Numbered from the stretch's first letter, positions 11,930 through 24,320 are shown. The stretch is 64,000 nt of DNA from Zea mays (GCF_902167145.1 NC_050098.1:137156207-137220206); one strand, 5' to 3'. Numbers and translations are program-made. Notes: generated by a model not told the origin, from the letters alone.

Positions 11930-14286
11930 ATGGATCCTAAGGGCAAGGGGATGGTGGTCAATGATAAGGAGAAGGAATCCTTTGTCAATGATCCAAAGGA
12001 GGACAAGCCTACTGACTCGGGCTCGAGCCACAAAAGAAAAGATGGGAGGAAGAAGAAAACAAGGCGCATCAAAGAGATAGTCTACTACGACAGCGACGAA
12101 TCCTCTTCTTCCCAAAAGGACGACGACAACGACTACGAGAAAAAGAAGACGGTTAATTCAAACTTCTCTTTTGATTATTCTTGTATTCCTCAAAGTACCA
12201 ATGCTCATTTACTCTCCATTCCACTTGGTAAACCTCCTCATTTTGATGGAGAGGACTACGGATTTTGGAGTCACAAAATGCGTAGTCACTTGTTCTCTCT
12301 TCATCCTAGTATATGGGAGATAGTAGAGAGTGGAATGAAATTTGATAGCTCGGATAGTCCTTTGTTTATCAATGAACAGATTCATAAAAATGCACAAGCT
12401 ACTATTGTGTTGTTAGCCTCATTGTGTAGGGACGAGTACCATAAGGTGAGCGGTTTGGACAATGCTAAGAGGGGAACGACGTCACCATGCTCACCAAGAT
12501 GGAGTTGGTGGAGGGCGAACTCGGGAGATTCGCGATGATAAGAGGGGAGGAGCGAACCCAAACGTACAACAGGCTCAAGACCCTCGTCAACAAAATAAGG
12601 AGCTATGGAAACACGCGATGGACAGACCACGACGTCGTCCGCCTAATGCTAAGGTCCTTTACTGTACTTGATCCACATCTGGTAAACAATATTCGTGAAA
12701 ATCCTAGGTACACCAAGATGTCGCCCGAAGAAATCCTTGGGAAATTTGTAAGCGGGCGGATGATGATCAAGGAGGCGAGATACGTGGATGATGCATTGAA
12801 TGGCCCTATCCACGAGCCTCAAACCGTTGCTCTCAAAGCGATAAGGAGCAAGGAGGCACTACCTAGCAAGGTGGCGCAAGTTGAGGCGGCCGGGCTTAAT
12901 GAGGAAGAAATGGCCCTTATCATCAAGCGGTTCAAGACGACGCTAAAGGGTCGCAAGGAGCACCCCAACAAGAACAAGACAAGGGGGAAGCGCTCCTGCT
13001 TCAAATGTGGTAAGATTGGTCATTTTATTGCTAATTGCCCCGATAATGATAGTGACCAGGAAAGGAAGAGTGGAAAGTGGGAAAAGAAGAAGAACTACAA
13101 GAAGGCGAAGGGCGAGGCACATCTTGGAAAGGAGTGGGATTCAGATTGCTCCTCGTCCGACTCCGACAACGAAGGACTCGCCGCCACCGCCTTCAACAAG
13201 TCATTCCTCTTCCCCAACGAGCATCACAAATGCCTCATGGCTAAGGAGAAGAAGGTATATACTCGAAACAATACTATTTATGCTTCTTCAAGCGAGGATG
13301 AGTCTAGTGATGATGATGAAATAGACTATTCATGCTTATTCAAGGGCTTAGATAGAACTAAGATTGATAAGATTAATGAATTGATTGATGCTTTGAATGA
13401 TAAGAATAGATTACTAGAAAAACAAGAGGACCTTTTATATGAAGAGCATGATAAATTTGTTAGTGCACAAAATTCTCTTGCTCTAGAAGTTAAAAGGAAT
13501 GAAATGCTTTCTTCTGAACTATCTACTTGTCATGAAACCATTTCTACTTTAAAAGGTGATAATGATGATTTAAATGCTAAACTAGAAGTAGCAAATAAAT
13601 CTAACTCTTGTGTAGAACATGTTATGATTTGCGATAGGTGCAAAGATTTTAATGTTGATGCTTGTAGTGAACACCTAGTTTGCATTTCTAAATTAAATGA
13701 TGAAGTGGCTAGTCTTAATGCCCAACTAAAGACTAGCAAGAGTGAATTTGACAAGCTAAAATTTGCAAGGGATGCCTACATGATTGGTAGACACCCCTCA
13801 ATTAAGGATGGTCTTGGCTTCAAGAGGGAAGTCAAGAACTTAACAAGCCATAAGGCTTCCATCTCCGCCAAGGAGAAATGGAAGGCCTCTATGGCTAGTA
13901 GTGCTCAAAAGAACCATGCCTTCATATATCATGATAGGAGACATTCTAGAAATGTTTATAGAAGTTATGATGCTTTTAATTCTCATGCCATGGTTGCTTC
14001 TAGTTCTTCTATTATGCATGATAGAAATTTAGCTAGGAGAAATGTTATTAATCACATGCCTAGAAGAAATGTTGTTCATGTTTCTAGGAAAATAATAAAT
14101 GAACCTTCTACAATTTATCATGCTTGCAATGCTTCATTTGCGATTTGTAGAAAGGATAGGAAAGTGATTGCTAGGAAACTAGGGGCAAAATGCAAGGGAG
14201 ATAAAACTTGCATTTGGATCCCTAAGGATATTGTCACTAACCTTGTAGGACCCAACAAGAGTTGGGTACCTAAGACCCAAGCCTAA
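11930..14286 (+). pseudogene. gag: gag of Opie-1 (frameshifted)
   Basis: The start is ATG 11930, at the same MDPKGKGMVV peptide that opens the Opie-2 gag. After a Lys/Ser/Asp-rich N terminus comes the copia gag domain (LSIPLGKPPHFDGEDYGFW near 12210-12270). Near 12470 about 30 bp (the IWDTLKISHE region present in Opie-2) are missing and the frame shifts. The rest continues to TAA 14284-14286 with a zinc knuckle at 12997-13038 (CFKCGKIGHFIANC). An acidic segment and a long coiled-coil-like region (13330-13780) follow, containing CDRCKDF, then GRHPSIKDGLGF near 13785-13820. A SIRE-type gag of this size is normal for the lineage, but this copy is broken. Confidence 0.88.
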
Positions 14287-14299
14287 ATTTGCCTTGCAG

Positions 14300-17200
14300 G
14301 TTTATGCATCCGGGGGATCAAGCTGGATTATCGACAGCGGATGCACAAACCACATGACGGGGGATAAGAAGATGTTTACCTCCTACGTCAAGAATAAAGA
14401 TTCCAAAGATTCAATCATATTCGGTGATGGGAATCAAGGCAAGGTTAAAGGCTTAGGCAAGATTGCAATCTCAAATGAGCACTCTATTTCTAATGTTTTC
14501 TTAGTAGAGTCGCTTGGATATAATTTGTTATCCGTAAGTCAATGATGCAATATGGGATATAATTGTCTATTCACAAATGTAGATGTGTCTGTCTTTAGAA
14601 GAAGTGATGGTTCATTAGCTTTTAAGGGTGTATTAGACGGCAAACTCTATTTAGTTGATTTTGCAAAAGAGGAGGCCGGTCTAGATGCATGCTTAATTGC
14701 TAAGACTAGCATGGGCTGGCTGTGGCATCGCCGCTTAGCACATGTGGGGATGAAGAACCTTCACAAGCTTCTAAAGGGAGAACACGTGATAGGTCTAACT
14801 AATGTTACTTTCAAAAAATATAGACCTTGTGCAGCTTGTCAAGCAGGGAAACAGGTGGGAAGCTCTCATCATGCCAAAAATGTGATGACAACATCAAGAC
14901 CCCTGGAGTTACTTCATATGGACCTTTTCGGACCTGTCGCCTATGTAAGTATAGGAGGAAGTAAGTATGGTCTTGTTATAGTTGATGATTTTTCCCGCTT
15001 CACTTGGGTATTCTTTTTGCAGGATAAATCTGAAACCCAAGCGACCCTCAAGCGCTTCCTAAGGAGAGCTCAAAATGAGTTTGAGCTCAAGGTAAAGAAG
15101 ATAAGGAGCGACAATGGGTCCGAATTCAAGAACCTTCAAGTGGAGGAGTACCTTGAGGAGGAAGGAATCAAGCACGAGTTCTCCGCTCCCTACACACCAC
15201 AGCAAAATGGTGTGGTAGAGAGGAAGAACAAGACACTTATAGACATGGCGAGGACGATGCTTGGAGAGTTCAAGACCCCCGAGTGCTTTTGGTCGGAAGC
15301 CGTGAACACGGCTTGCCACGCCATCAACCGGGTCTATCTTCATCGCCTCCTCAAGAAGACTTCATATGAGCTTCTAACCGGTAACAAACCCAATGTGTCC
15401 TACTTTCGTGTATTTGGGAGCAAATGTTACATTCTAGTGAAGAAAGGTAGAAATTCTAAGTTTGCTCCCAAAGCTGTAGAAGGGTTTTTGTTAGGTTATG
15501 ACTCAAATGCAAAGGCGTATAGGGTCTTCAACAAATCATCAGGTTTGGTTGAAGTCTCTAGCGATGTTGTATTTGATGAGACTAATGGCTCTCCAAGAGA
15601 GCAAGTTGTTGATCTTGATGATGTAGATGAAGAAGACATTCCAACGGCCGCAATACGCACCATGGCGATTAGAGATGTGAGGCCACTGGAACAAAAGGAG
15701 CAAGATCAACCTTCTTCCTCAACAATGGTGCATCCCCCAACTCAAGAAGATGAACAGGTTCATCAAGAGGAGGCATGTGATCAAGGGGGAGCACAAGATG
15801 ATCATTTAATGGAGGAAGAAGCACAACCGGCACCTCCAACCCAAGTCCGAGCAATGATTCAAAGGGATCATCCCGTCGACCAGATTTTGGGTGACATTAG
15901 CAAGGGAGTAACTACTCGGTCTCGATTAGTTAATTTTTATGAGCATTACTCCTTTGTCTCTTCTATTGAGCCTTTCAGGGTAGAAGAGGCCTTGCTAGAT
16001 CCGGACTGGGTGTTGGCCATGCAAGAGGAGCTCAACAACTTCAAGAGAAATGAAGTTTGGACACTGGTGCCTCGTCCCAAGAAAAATGTTGTGGGAACCA
16101 AGTGGGTGTTCCGCAACAAACAAGACGAGCACGGAGTGGTGACAAGGAATAAGGCATGACTTGTGGCAAAAGGTTATGCCCAAGTCGTAGGTTTGGACTT
16201 TGAGGAGACTTTTGCTCCTGTGGCTAGGCTAGAGTCCATTCGTATTTTGCTAGCATATGCCGCTCACCATTCTTTCAGGTTGTTCCAAATGGATGTGAAG
16301 AGCGCTTTCCTCAACGGGCCAATCAAGGAGGAGGTGTACGTGGAGCAACCCCTTGGGTTCGAGGATGAACGATACCCCGACCACGTGTGTAAGCTCTCTA
16401 AGGCGCTCTATGGACTTAAGCAAGCCCTAAGAGCATGGTATGAATGCCTTAGAGACTTTTTAATTGCTAATGCTTTCAAGGTCGGGAAAGCCGATCCAAC
16501 TCTTTTTACAAAGACATGTGATGGTGATCTTTTTGTGTGCCAAATTTATGTCGATGACATAATATTTGGTTCTACTAACCAAAAGTCTTGTGAAGAGTTT
16601 AGCAGGGTGATGACTCAAAAGTTTGAGATGTCGATGATGGGCGAGTTGAGCTATTTTCTTGGGTTCCAAGTGAAGCAACTCAAGGATGGAACCTTCATCT
16701 CATAAACGAAGTACACTCAAGACTTGATCAAGCGGTTTGGGATGAAGGACGCCAAGCCCGCAAAGACTCCGATGGGAACCAACGGACACACCGACCTCAA
16801 CAAAGGAGGTAAGTCCGTTGATCAAAAGGCATACCAGTCTATGATAGGGTCTTTACTTTATTTATGTGCTAGTAGACCAGATATTATGCTTAGTGTATGT
16901 ATGTGTGCTAGATTTCAATCCGATCCAAGGGAGTGTCACTTAGTGGCTGTAAAGCGAATTCTTAGATATTTAGTCGCTACGCGCCTACACCTTGCTTCGG
17001 TATCTAGTATCCAAAGGGGTCCACCTTTGACTTGATTGGATATTCAGACTCCGACTATGCTAGATGTAAGGTCGATAGGAAGAGTACATCGGGGACGTGC
17101 CAATTCTTAGGAAGGTCCCTGGTGTCATGGAGTTCTAAGAAACAAACCTCCGTTGCCCTATCCACCGCTGAGTACGAGTATGTTGCCGCAGGACAATGTT

Positions 17201-17508
17201 GCGCGCAACTACTTTGGATGAGGCAAACCCTCAGGGACTTTGGCTACAATCTGAGCAAAGTCCCACTCCTATGTGATAATGAGAGTGCTATCTGCATAGC
17301 GGATAATCCTGTTGAACACAGCCGCACAAAGCACATAGACATCCGACATCACTTTTTGAGAGACCACCAGCAAAAGGGGGATATCGAAGTGTTTCATGTT
17401 AGCACCGAGAACCAGCTAGCCGATATCTTTACCAAGCCTCTAGATGAGAAGACCTTTTGCAGGCTGCGTAGTGAGCTAAATGTCTTAGATTCGCGGAACT
17501 TGGATTGA
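14300..17508 (+). pseudogene. pol: pol of Opie-1: PR-IN-RT-RH (decayed)
   Basis: Pol begins after a CAG that forms a splice-acceptor-like boundary, in the +1 frame relative to gag. Protease shows [15 protein letters not shown]. Integrase has the WHRRLAH and CAACQAGK zinc-binding region, then MDLFGP, SDNGSEF and VVERKN. Reverse transcriptase has YVDD at 16547-16558. RNase H shows YSDSDYA, STAEYEY and LLCDNESAI. In-frame stops occur at 14543 (TGA for Leu), 16157 (TGA for Arg) and 16703 (TAA for Gln). A frameshift near 16980-17000 precedes the RNase H frame ending at 17508. Layout and length are otherwise those of an intact copia pol. Confidence 0.9.
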
Positions 17509-18282
17509 TGTGTAGCATACATGTGTCTTATGCTTTGATCATGTTCCCTTATGCATTTTGTTGTTTATTTATGGTGCTCAAGTTGTACTCATGATCCCCG
17601 GACCTCACAAGTCCATTTGCAAGTAATGCACTTATTTAGGGGGAGGCATGCTACAACTTGACCCTTTGAGACTAACGGCGTGCTTGAGTTTACTTGATTT
17701 AGTCTCAAAGGAGGGTTGAAAGGGAAAAGGTGGACTTGGACCATGCAAGACTTCCACTGCACTCCGATGAAAGAGTAACTACTTCCAAGTTCATCTTTGT
17801 ACTCTTATTGCCTTTTTACTCTTAGTTAATGATTTTGGTAAGGCAATGGGGTTAAAGGGCCAAAATTGATCCCGTTTTGGTGCTTGATGCCAAAGGGGGA
17901 GAAAATAAGGCCAAAACAAGAAATGGATCAGCTACCATTTGAGAATTTTGAAAATAGTAGAATAGAGCTTTTGGTTTGTTAAAAATCTCTTATTGTCTCT
18001 TTTGTCAAAAGTTGGCCTCTTGTGGGGAGAATGGTTGATTATGGGAAAAAGGGGGAGTTTTTGAAATCTTTGATCAATTTCTCTTGGAACAACTCTCTTT
18101 CTGTCTCAACAAGTGCGTTTGACTTAGAGATAGGAAATTTAATTTGATTTGCAAAAACAAACCAAGTGGTGGCAAAGAATGATCCATATATGCCAAATTT
18201 GAATCAAAACAATCTTGAGTTCTTATTTGAATTGATTTTGCACTTGTTCTACTTGCTTTGTGTTGTGTTGGCATAAATCACC
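17509..18282 (+). other. 3' untranslated region of Opie-1
   Basis: Non-coding region between pol and the terminal polypurine tract. It contains internal copies of the tract, at about 17893-17905 and 18047-18060, besides the one at the LTR. No env-like frame is visible. Confidence 0.75.
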
Positions 18283-18296
18283 AAAAAGGGGGAGAT
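18283..18296 (+). promoter_or_regulatory. Polypurine tract of Opie-1
   Basis: AAAAAGGGGGAGAT ends at the TG of the 3' LTR. It is identical to the tracts of Ji and Opie-2 and is preceded by a short TTGG...CCAA hairpin. Confidence 0.9.
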
Positions 18297-19514
18297 TGAA
18301 AGGGAAATGTGCCCTTGGGCCATTTCTAAGTATTTTGGTGATTTAGTGTCCAACACAAGTGCCCAAGTGTTAAATGGTGGACAAAGTACAAATCAAGTAT
18401 AAAGGTATGTTTCTCAGACTTAGTATATTGTTTTGGAGACTAATGTATTATGTCTAATTGCTGGAAACATGAAAAATCAAGTTGGAATTAAAGATGGCTT
18501 TGTTCAGCCGAAGTGGGTGCACCGGACTGTCCGGTGGTGCATCGGACAGTGTCCGGTGCGCCAGGCTGGCATCCGTCAACTAGCTGCTCTCGGGACTTCG
18601 TCGGCGGCGTATGGCTAAAATTCACCGGACTGTCCGGTGGTGCACCGGACTGTCCGGTGAGCCAACAGTCGGCCGGGCCAACGGTCGGCCACGGAATCCG
18701 CGCGCGACGCGTAGCAAGTGCCAACGGTCGGATGGGGCACCGGACTGTCTGGTGTGCACCGGACAGTGTCCGGTGCGCCAACGGCTCCAAGACTGCAACG
18801 GTCGGCTTCGCCAAATAAGGAAAGAGATCCGCACCGGACAATGTCCGGTGCGCCAGGCGACAGAAGGCAAGAATTGCCTTCCTGGAATGCTCTCAACGGC
18901 TCCTAGCTGCCTTGGGGCTATAAAAGGGACCCCTAGGCGCATGGAGGATGACACCAAGCATTCTCTAAGCATTCCTAAGCACCAAGACTTCGATTCCGCG
19001 CATTTGATTCTTTGTGATAGCAACTAGAGCTCCATTTGAGTTGTGAAATCGCCGGGTTGTGTTGTGAGCTCTTGTTGTGACTTGTGTGCGTGTTGGTACT
19101 CTGATTTAGTGTCTTGTGTGCGTTGCTCATCCCTCCCTTACTCCATGCTTCTTTGTGAACATCTTTGTAAGGGCGAGAGACTCCAAGTTGTGGAGATTCC
19201 TCGCAAGCGGGATATAGAAAAGCAAAGCAAAACACCGTGGTATTCAAGTAGGTCTTTGGACCACTTGAGAGGGGTTGATTGCAGCCCTCGTCCGTTGGGA
19301 CACCACAACGTGGAGTAGGCAAGCATTGGACTTGGCCGAACCACGGGATAAACCACTGTGCCATCTCTGTGTTGATCTCTTTGTGGTTATTGTGTTTTGC
19401 TAAGACTCCTCTCTAGCCACTTGGCATTCTTGTGCTAACTCCTAATCAAGTTTTGTGGCATTAAGTTTCAAGTTTGCAGGATCACCTATTCACCCCCCCC
19501 TCTAGGTGCTCTCA
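18297..19514 (+). repeat. 3' LTR of Opie-1
   Basis: The 1218-bp partner of 10665-11879. It shares the palindrome array (18519-18854) and a TATA box at 18919-18925. Its C-tract has 8 Cs against 5 in the 5' LTR. Confidence 0.95.
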
Positions 19515-19576
19515 CAAACTTCGATATGTTGTAATAAATCTGTGGTTACACCATCGAGTGTAACATCAAAGGTGAA

Positions 19577-19838
19577 AAAGGTCCAAAGTCATTCCTACAG
19601 GGATGCAGAGCTAAAATGCCACCTAAGTAAAGAGGTGAAGAAGCTTCAAAGTCGTTCTTAAGGGGATGCAGATCTTAGCTCCAAAGTCGTTCCTATGGGG
19701 ATGTAGAGCTAAAATACCACCTAAGTAAAAGGTGAAGAAGCTCCAAAGTTGTTCCAAAGGGGATGCAGAACTTAAATGCCACCTAAGTAAAAGGTGAAGA
19801 GACTCCAAAGTCGTTCCTAAGGGGATGCAGAGTCTTAC
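19577..19838 (+). repeat. 62-bp tandem repeat in the Zeon-like element
   Basis: About five head-to-tail units, two of them partial. Each consists of a CCAAAGTCGTTCCTAAGGGG segment, GATGCAGAGCTAAAATG, CCACCTAAGTAAAAGG and TGAAGAAGC. Full units are 61-63 bp; the second and fifth are shortened. Tandem arrays in the 3' non-coding region are a known habit of Tat-group elements. The flanking stretch 19839-20362 has no other recognisable feature except purine-rich GGGGAAAAGAAGGGG. Confidence 0.85.
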
Positions 19839-22800
19839 TTTTATGAAGTGTTTTCTATTAACATTTCTCGCATTATGTCATCACATCATTCTGCATCATA
19901 ACATCGCATCATTCACCATTTAGCATCATTCAAAAAGGGGAAAAGAAGGGGAATTGCTCCTTCGTCCGCAAATATGGTTGACCTACGAAGCTAAGTGTGT
20001 GTTTGTCAAGGAATTATGAAAGGATACTACATCTCTACTGGTCGCTATTAAACGATCCAGTATTCCTTATGCAAGACCTATGACAAGACCTTCGGATCTA
20101 ATATTGTCACTTTGGCAATAATATTCCTTATGCAAGACCTGCTACAAGACCTTCGAGTCTAATACTGTCACTTCGACAAAAAGGAATCTTATTTATGAAG
20201 CTTGAATAGAAGGGAAGGTGTTTTTTTGCCTCCGGCTCAAAAAGGGTATGTATGACACTTTCACGCTACACAAAGAAATATATTACATAATGAATCACAT
20301 AGTTTGCAATTAATTCTTACATAAAGGTAGCATACAAATTTTGCAAATATTTTTTACACAGTTTAATCCTCCTCCTTCAGGACTCTCTCAGTAGCTTCGT
20401 TTAGAAGTTTATCCACAACTTTATCTATTGTTGCATTCACTATTTTGGTTTCATCCAAGGTACCCTTTAGGGTGGGATCGATATCAGCATCGTACGACTC
20501 CAGAGGAGGGGAAAGTTCAGCTACACCAAAGTATAAGTTTTTGTTAGATATGAAGCTAAAGTATTTATGAAGCTAAAATATGACAAACGTACCTATACGC
20601 CTTTCACGCTTTGCGGATTCTTCTGAGGCAAGATGAGATTCCTCTTCGCTTTGCCTGATAGCTTCATCAGCTATCTCGCCGTTCATCCACACTTCAGAAT
20701 AATTTTTTCCACCAAAGGCAGTAACTTCAGCTAAAGGTTCTTTAATGTCATTCGCTGAAACTGAGAATTCTGGCTGAATTACAACATTCGCATGTTCACA
20801 TCCAGTTTTTTCAAGCAGCGACATGCCCCCCCGAGCTCCTACACAGGCACAAAATCCCCCCTACCAGTTAGAACTTCGTCAAATGCTTCGATTTGACCCT
20901 CAATCCATTTGATCACACCCGCGGGATCACCACAAATAAAATTTTGCTCAGCCGAGAATGCACCAACACTAGTAAAAGCATTTTTAGCTTGTCAGAGCAT
21001 TGCATAGCAATGACGTAGCATTCCTCCTTCTCTTGACGAAGCTGTTCAACGTTCTATTGAACACTGGACCGCTCAGTGTCGGATATCTCATGTTTTGATT
21101 GCTCAACATTGTAGTTTTCAGTAACTTCATCAAGTTTCTTTTCCAGTCCTGTTACTTCAGATTTGTGCAATCCCACTTGGATATATAAAGCATATTCCAG
21201 GTCAGCTATACGTTTTGCATCTGCTTCTTTTTCCTTCTCAAAATTTGAAATTTTGGTCCACTTCAGAGAGTCTGGCCAAATTAACTTCGCTCGTCTTTAA
21301 CCTCTTGACTAAAGAAAGCAGAATTTTATCTTTCTCAAGGGCCTCATTCCAAAGTGTTATAATTTTTGAGTGCAGATTCTCGAAGGCTATTCTAGTGCTC
21401 TCATCTTCATATTTTTTTTGTGCTTTCAAAGCTTTACTCAAAATAAGGCCCTAATAATAAAAGAATTTTTTATTAAAATAAGAAAATAATATACTCAAAA
21501 TGATTATCAAAAGATCGAGGGAAAGAGTAAGCACAAACCTTCAAACTATTATATGCCAAGTAGTCTGCCAGATGGTCCTTCGGCATTAAGGACATCCCGA
21601 GCTCTAGCTTTAGGTAACCCATGTTACCCATCATTTCTCAGCAGACATCAATTTCCTTGCTATCATGTAGCTAGTATAGGAAATTCTTTTCTCATCACCT
21701 TCGTACACTAGGGATCCTCGAGGATACTTCAGATCCTTAGCGTAATGCTGAGCTTCGGCAATTTGCTTCTGTGTTAGTTGTTTTCCCGAAGCGTGACAGA
21801 TGATGAATTCAAGATCTTCGGTCGACACCGCTTCGGGTATCGGCAGTGATATTTCCTCTGACAGACTCTCGTTTACTTGCTCTGTTGGCCTAATTTCCGA
21901 AGGTCTAGCCTTAGTGCAATCAGGAGCAGCACTTACGTCGATAGCTATTTCCAATTCTCCAACTTTGTCTTTGGAAATCCTAGTAGGAGCAGGAGTAGCT
22001 ATTTTCGAAGGCCTCAGAACAGTGTCTAGAACGCTAGCCATCCTTCTACCTTTCTTAGGTGTTGCTACTGAAGCGGATGTTATCCTTGACTGCCCTTGCT
22101 CCACCGAAGAACTCTGCAGCTTTGGCTACTGCTCGGATATTTTGGCTACTTCTTCAGCTGAATGGTGGGAACTTCGGCTGCTGCAGCGGATATTTTGATC
22201 ATCTATTCAAAAAAATTTCAAAAGCAGCATTAGATTAAATTTTCTTCGATTTAAAGCAAGGAAAAAGAAAAAAAGTATTACCTTCGAAGTTGAGAGGGTA
22301 TCTTCAGCAGATTCAGTAGCCCCTGTCTTTGAAATCCCTGCAACAGGCAGTATAACAGCCCTCTCTAAAAAATACGACTTCAGCCGGTGAGTTACAACTT
22401 TTGTTCTCTTTGGCTTCGGCGCGACAGAAGAAGTCATTGATGCAACTTTCCTTTTTGTCCCTTGTTTTCGAATCGGAAAGCAGTAGTTAGGATAGACAAA
22501 ACGAATAACATCAAATACTCTATTCAACCTTTTCTTTTCGCGGGCTCCAAAGGCAATATTCATGGCTTCATCTTTAGCTTTTGTATAAGCCCCCAACAAA
22601 TCATCACTAGTCGCCTTAATGGCCTTAAGCCATTCATCATCTGGCTCCCCAAACTGACTTCTGTAGTGGTATGTATACTTCAAATAAATCAGGCCACCTT
22701 CACTTGAACTATCAGTGCTCTCCTTCGGCATTTCCCATTCATTAACAAGGGGCTACACCTTGAAAGCTATATGCTCTTGGACCAAGTCTCTGGTACCAAT

Positions 22801-22937
22801 GTAGCTGCACACGGTGTTGAAGGCCACGAGGCAGGCTTGAGCCTTATCACTGTTCACGATCGAGGGCCTTCGGATGCCGAAGCGTGAATGTATCGGACAT
22901 TGAATTATATATTTCACATCCTCCCTCTCAACCAAAT

Positions 22938-24272
22938 TGAAAGGGAATTAGGCTTACACCTAGTTCCTAAATAATTTTGGTGGTTGAATTGCCCAACACA
23001 AATATTGGACTGACTAGTTTGCTCTAGTGTATAAGTTATACAGGTGCAAAAGGTTCACATCTAGCCAATAAAAAGACCAAGTGTTGGATTCAACAAAAGA
23101 GCAATAAGGCAACCGAGGGCACCTCTGGCTGGAGGCACCGGACTGTCCGGTGTGCACCGGACAGTGTCCGGTGCGCCCGTAGACTTCGTTTTCTACCCTT
23201 CGCCAGAGGACTTCGACTTCAACCCTTCGCCCTCGGGAATTCGCGAAGGCCGGCGCGCTATAATTCACCGGACTGTCCGGTGTGCACCGGACATGTCCGG
23301 TGCTCCAAGGAAGCGCGGCCTCCGGAACTCGCCAGCCTCGGTTTCGCGTGGCAGCCGCTCCGCTAAAATTCACCGGACTGTCCGGTGTGCACCGGACTGT
23401 CCGGTGTACCAGCGGAGCAACGGCTCTCTTCGGCGCCAACGGCTCTCTGCGGTGCATTTAATGCGCGCGCAGCGCGCGCAGACGTCAGACTTGCCCATAC
23501 CGGTGCACCGGACATCAAACAGTACATGTCCGGTGTGCACCGGACACCCAGGCGGGCCCACAAGTCAGAAGCTCCAACGGCTAGAATCCAACGGCAGTGA
23601 TGACGTGGCAGGGGCACTGGACTGTCCGGTGTGCACCAGACTGTCCGGTGCGCCATCGAACAGACGCCTCCAGCCAACGGTCAAGTTTGGTGGTTGGGGC
23701 TATAAATACCCCAACCACCCCACATTCATTGCCATCCAAGTTTTCCACTTCTCAACCACTTACAAGAGCTAGGCATTCAATTCTAGACACATTCAAAGAG
23801 ATCAAATCCTCTCCAATTCCACACAAAACCCTAGTGACTAGTGAGAGTGATTTGCCGTGTTCATTTGAGCTCTTGCGCTTGGATTGCTTCTTTTCTTTCT
23901 CACTTGTTCTTGAGATCACAACTCCATTGTAATCAAGGCAAGAGGCACCAATTGTGTGGTGGCCCTTGCGGGGAAGTTTTGTTCCCGGCTTTGATTAGAG
24001 AAGAGAAGCTCACTCGGTCCGTGGGACCGTTTGAGAGAGGGAAGGGTTGAAAGAGACCCGGCCTTTGTGGCCTCCTCAACGGGGAGTAGGTTTGCAAGAA
24101 CCGAACCTCGGTAAAACAAATCTCCGTGTCTCACTTGCTTATTCGCTTGGGATTTGTTTTGCGCCTCTCTCGCGGACTCGTTTATATTTCTAACGCTAAC
24201 CCGGCTTGTAGTTGTGTTTATATTTATAAATTTCAGTTTCGCCCTATTCACCCCCCCTCTAGGCGACTATCA
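22938..24272 (+). repeat. 5' LTR of Ji
   Basis: Runs from TGAAAGGGAATTAGG to GGCGACTATCA. It contains about eight CACCGGAC/GTCCGGTG near-palindromes between 23134 and 23654. The TATA box lies in a palindrome at 23690-23718. Confidence 0.96.
23690..23718 (+). promoter_or_regulatory. Ji promoter: TATA box inside a 10-bp-arm palindrome
   Basis: GTGGTTGGGG and CCCCAACCAC are perfect inverted arms around the 9-bp CTATAAATA. The same structure is at 31904-31932 in the 3' LTR. The TATA box (23701-23708) is the likely start-site determinant of the genomic RNA. Confidence 0.8.
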
Positions 24273-24274
24273 AT

Positions 24275-24286
24275 TGGTATCAGAGC
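24275..24286 (+). promoter_or_regulatory. Primer binding site of Ji
   Basis: TGGTATCAGAGC, complementary to the 3' end of plant initiator-Met tRNA, begins three bases after the 5' LTR. It is a perfect 12-base site. Confidence 0.95.
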
Positions 24287-24320
24287 CCGGTGCTTCATTA
24301 GAGCCTAACCGCTCGAAGTG

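Larger units (their letters stand above)
10665..19514 (+). mobile_element. Opie-1: Opie-like Ty1/copia (Maximus/SIRE) element
   Basis: A complete 8850-bp element flanked by the perfect 5-bp TSD CAAAC (10660-10664 and 19515-19519). It has LTRs of 1215 and 1218 bp, an initiator-Met-type primer site, gag, pol in copia order (integrase before reverse transcriptase) and a polypurine tract. I counted about 20 substitutions between the LTRs (about 1.7%). Taking 1.3e-8 substitutions per site per year this suggests an insertion roughly 0.6-0.7 million years old. Both genes are broken. Confidence 0.95.

Noticed and set aside
23152..23772. 206-codon frame in the Ji LTR (and its copy at 31366-31986)
   Set aside because: It is a translation of the CACCGGAC/GTCCGGTG array (repeated HRTVRCAPD/PVHTGQSG strings) and crosses the TATA box.
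24275..24286. tRNA-like sequence at the primer binding sites
   Set aside because: Only the 12-base complement of a tRNA 3' end is present, with no cloverleaf around it.
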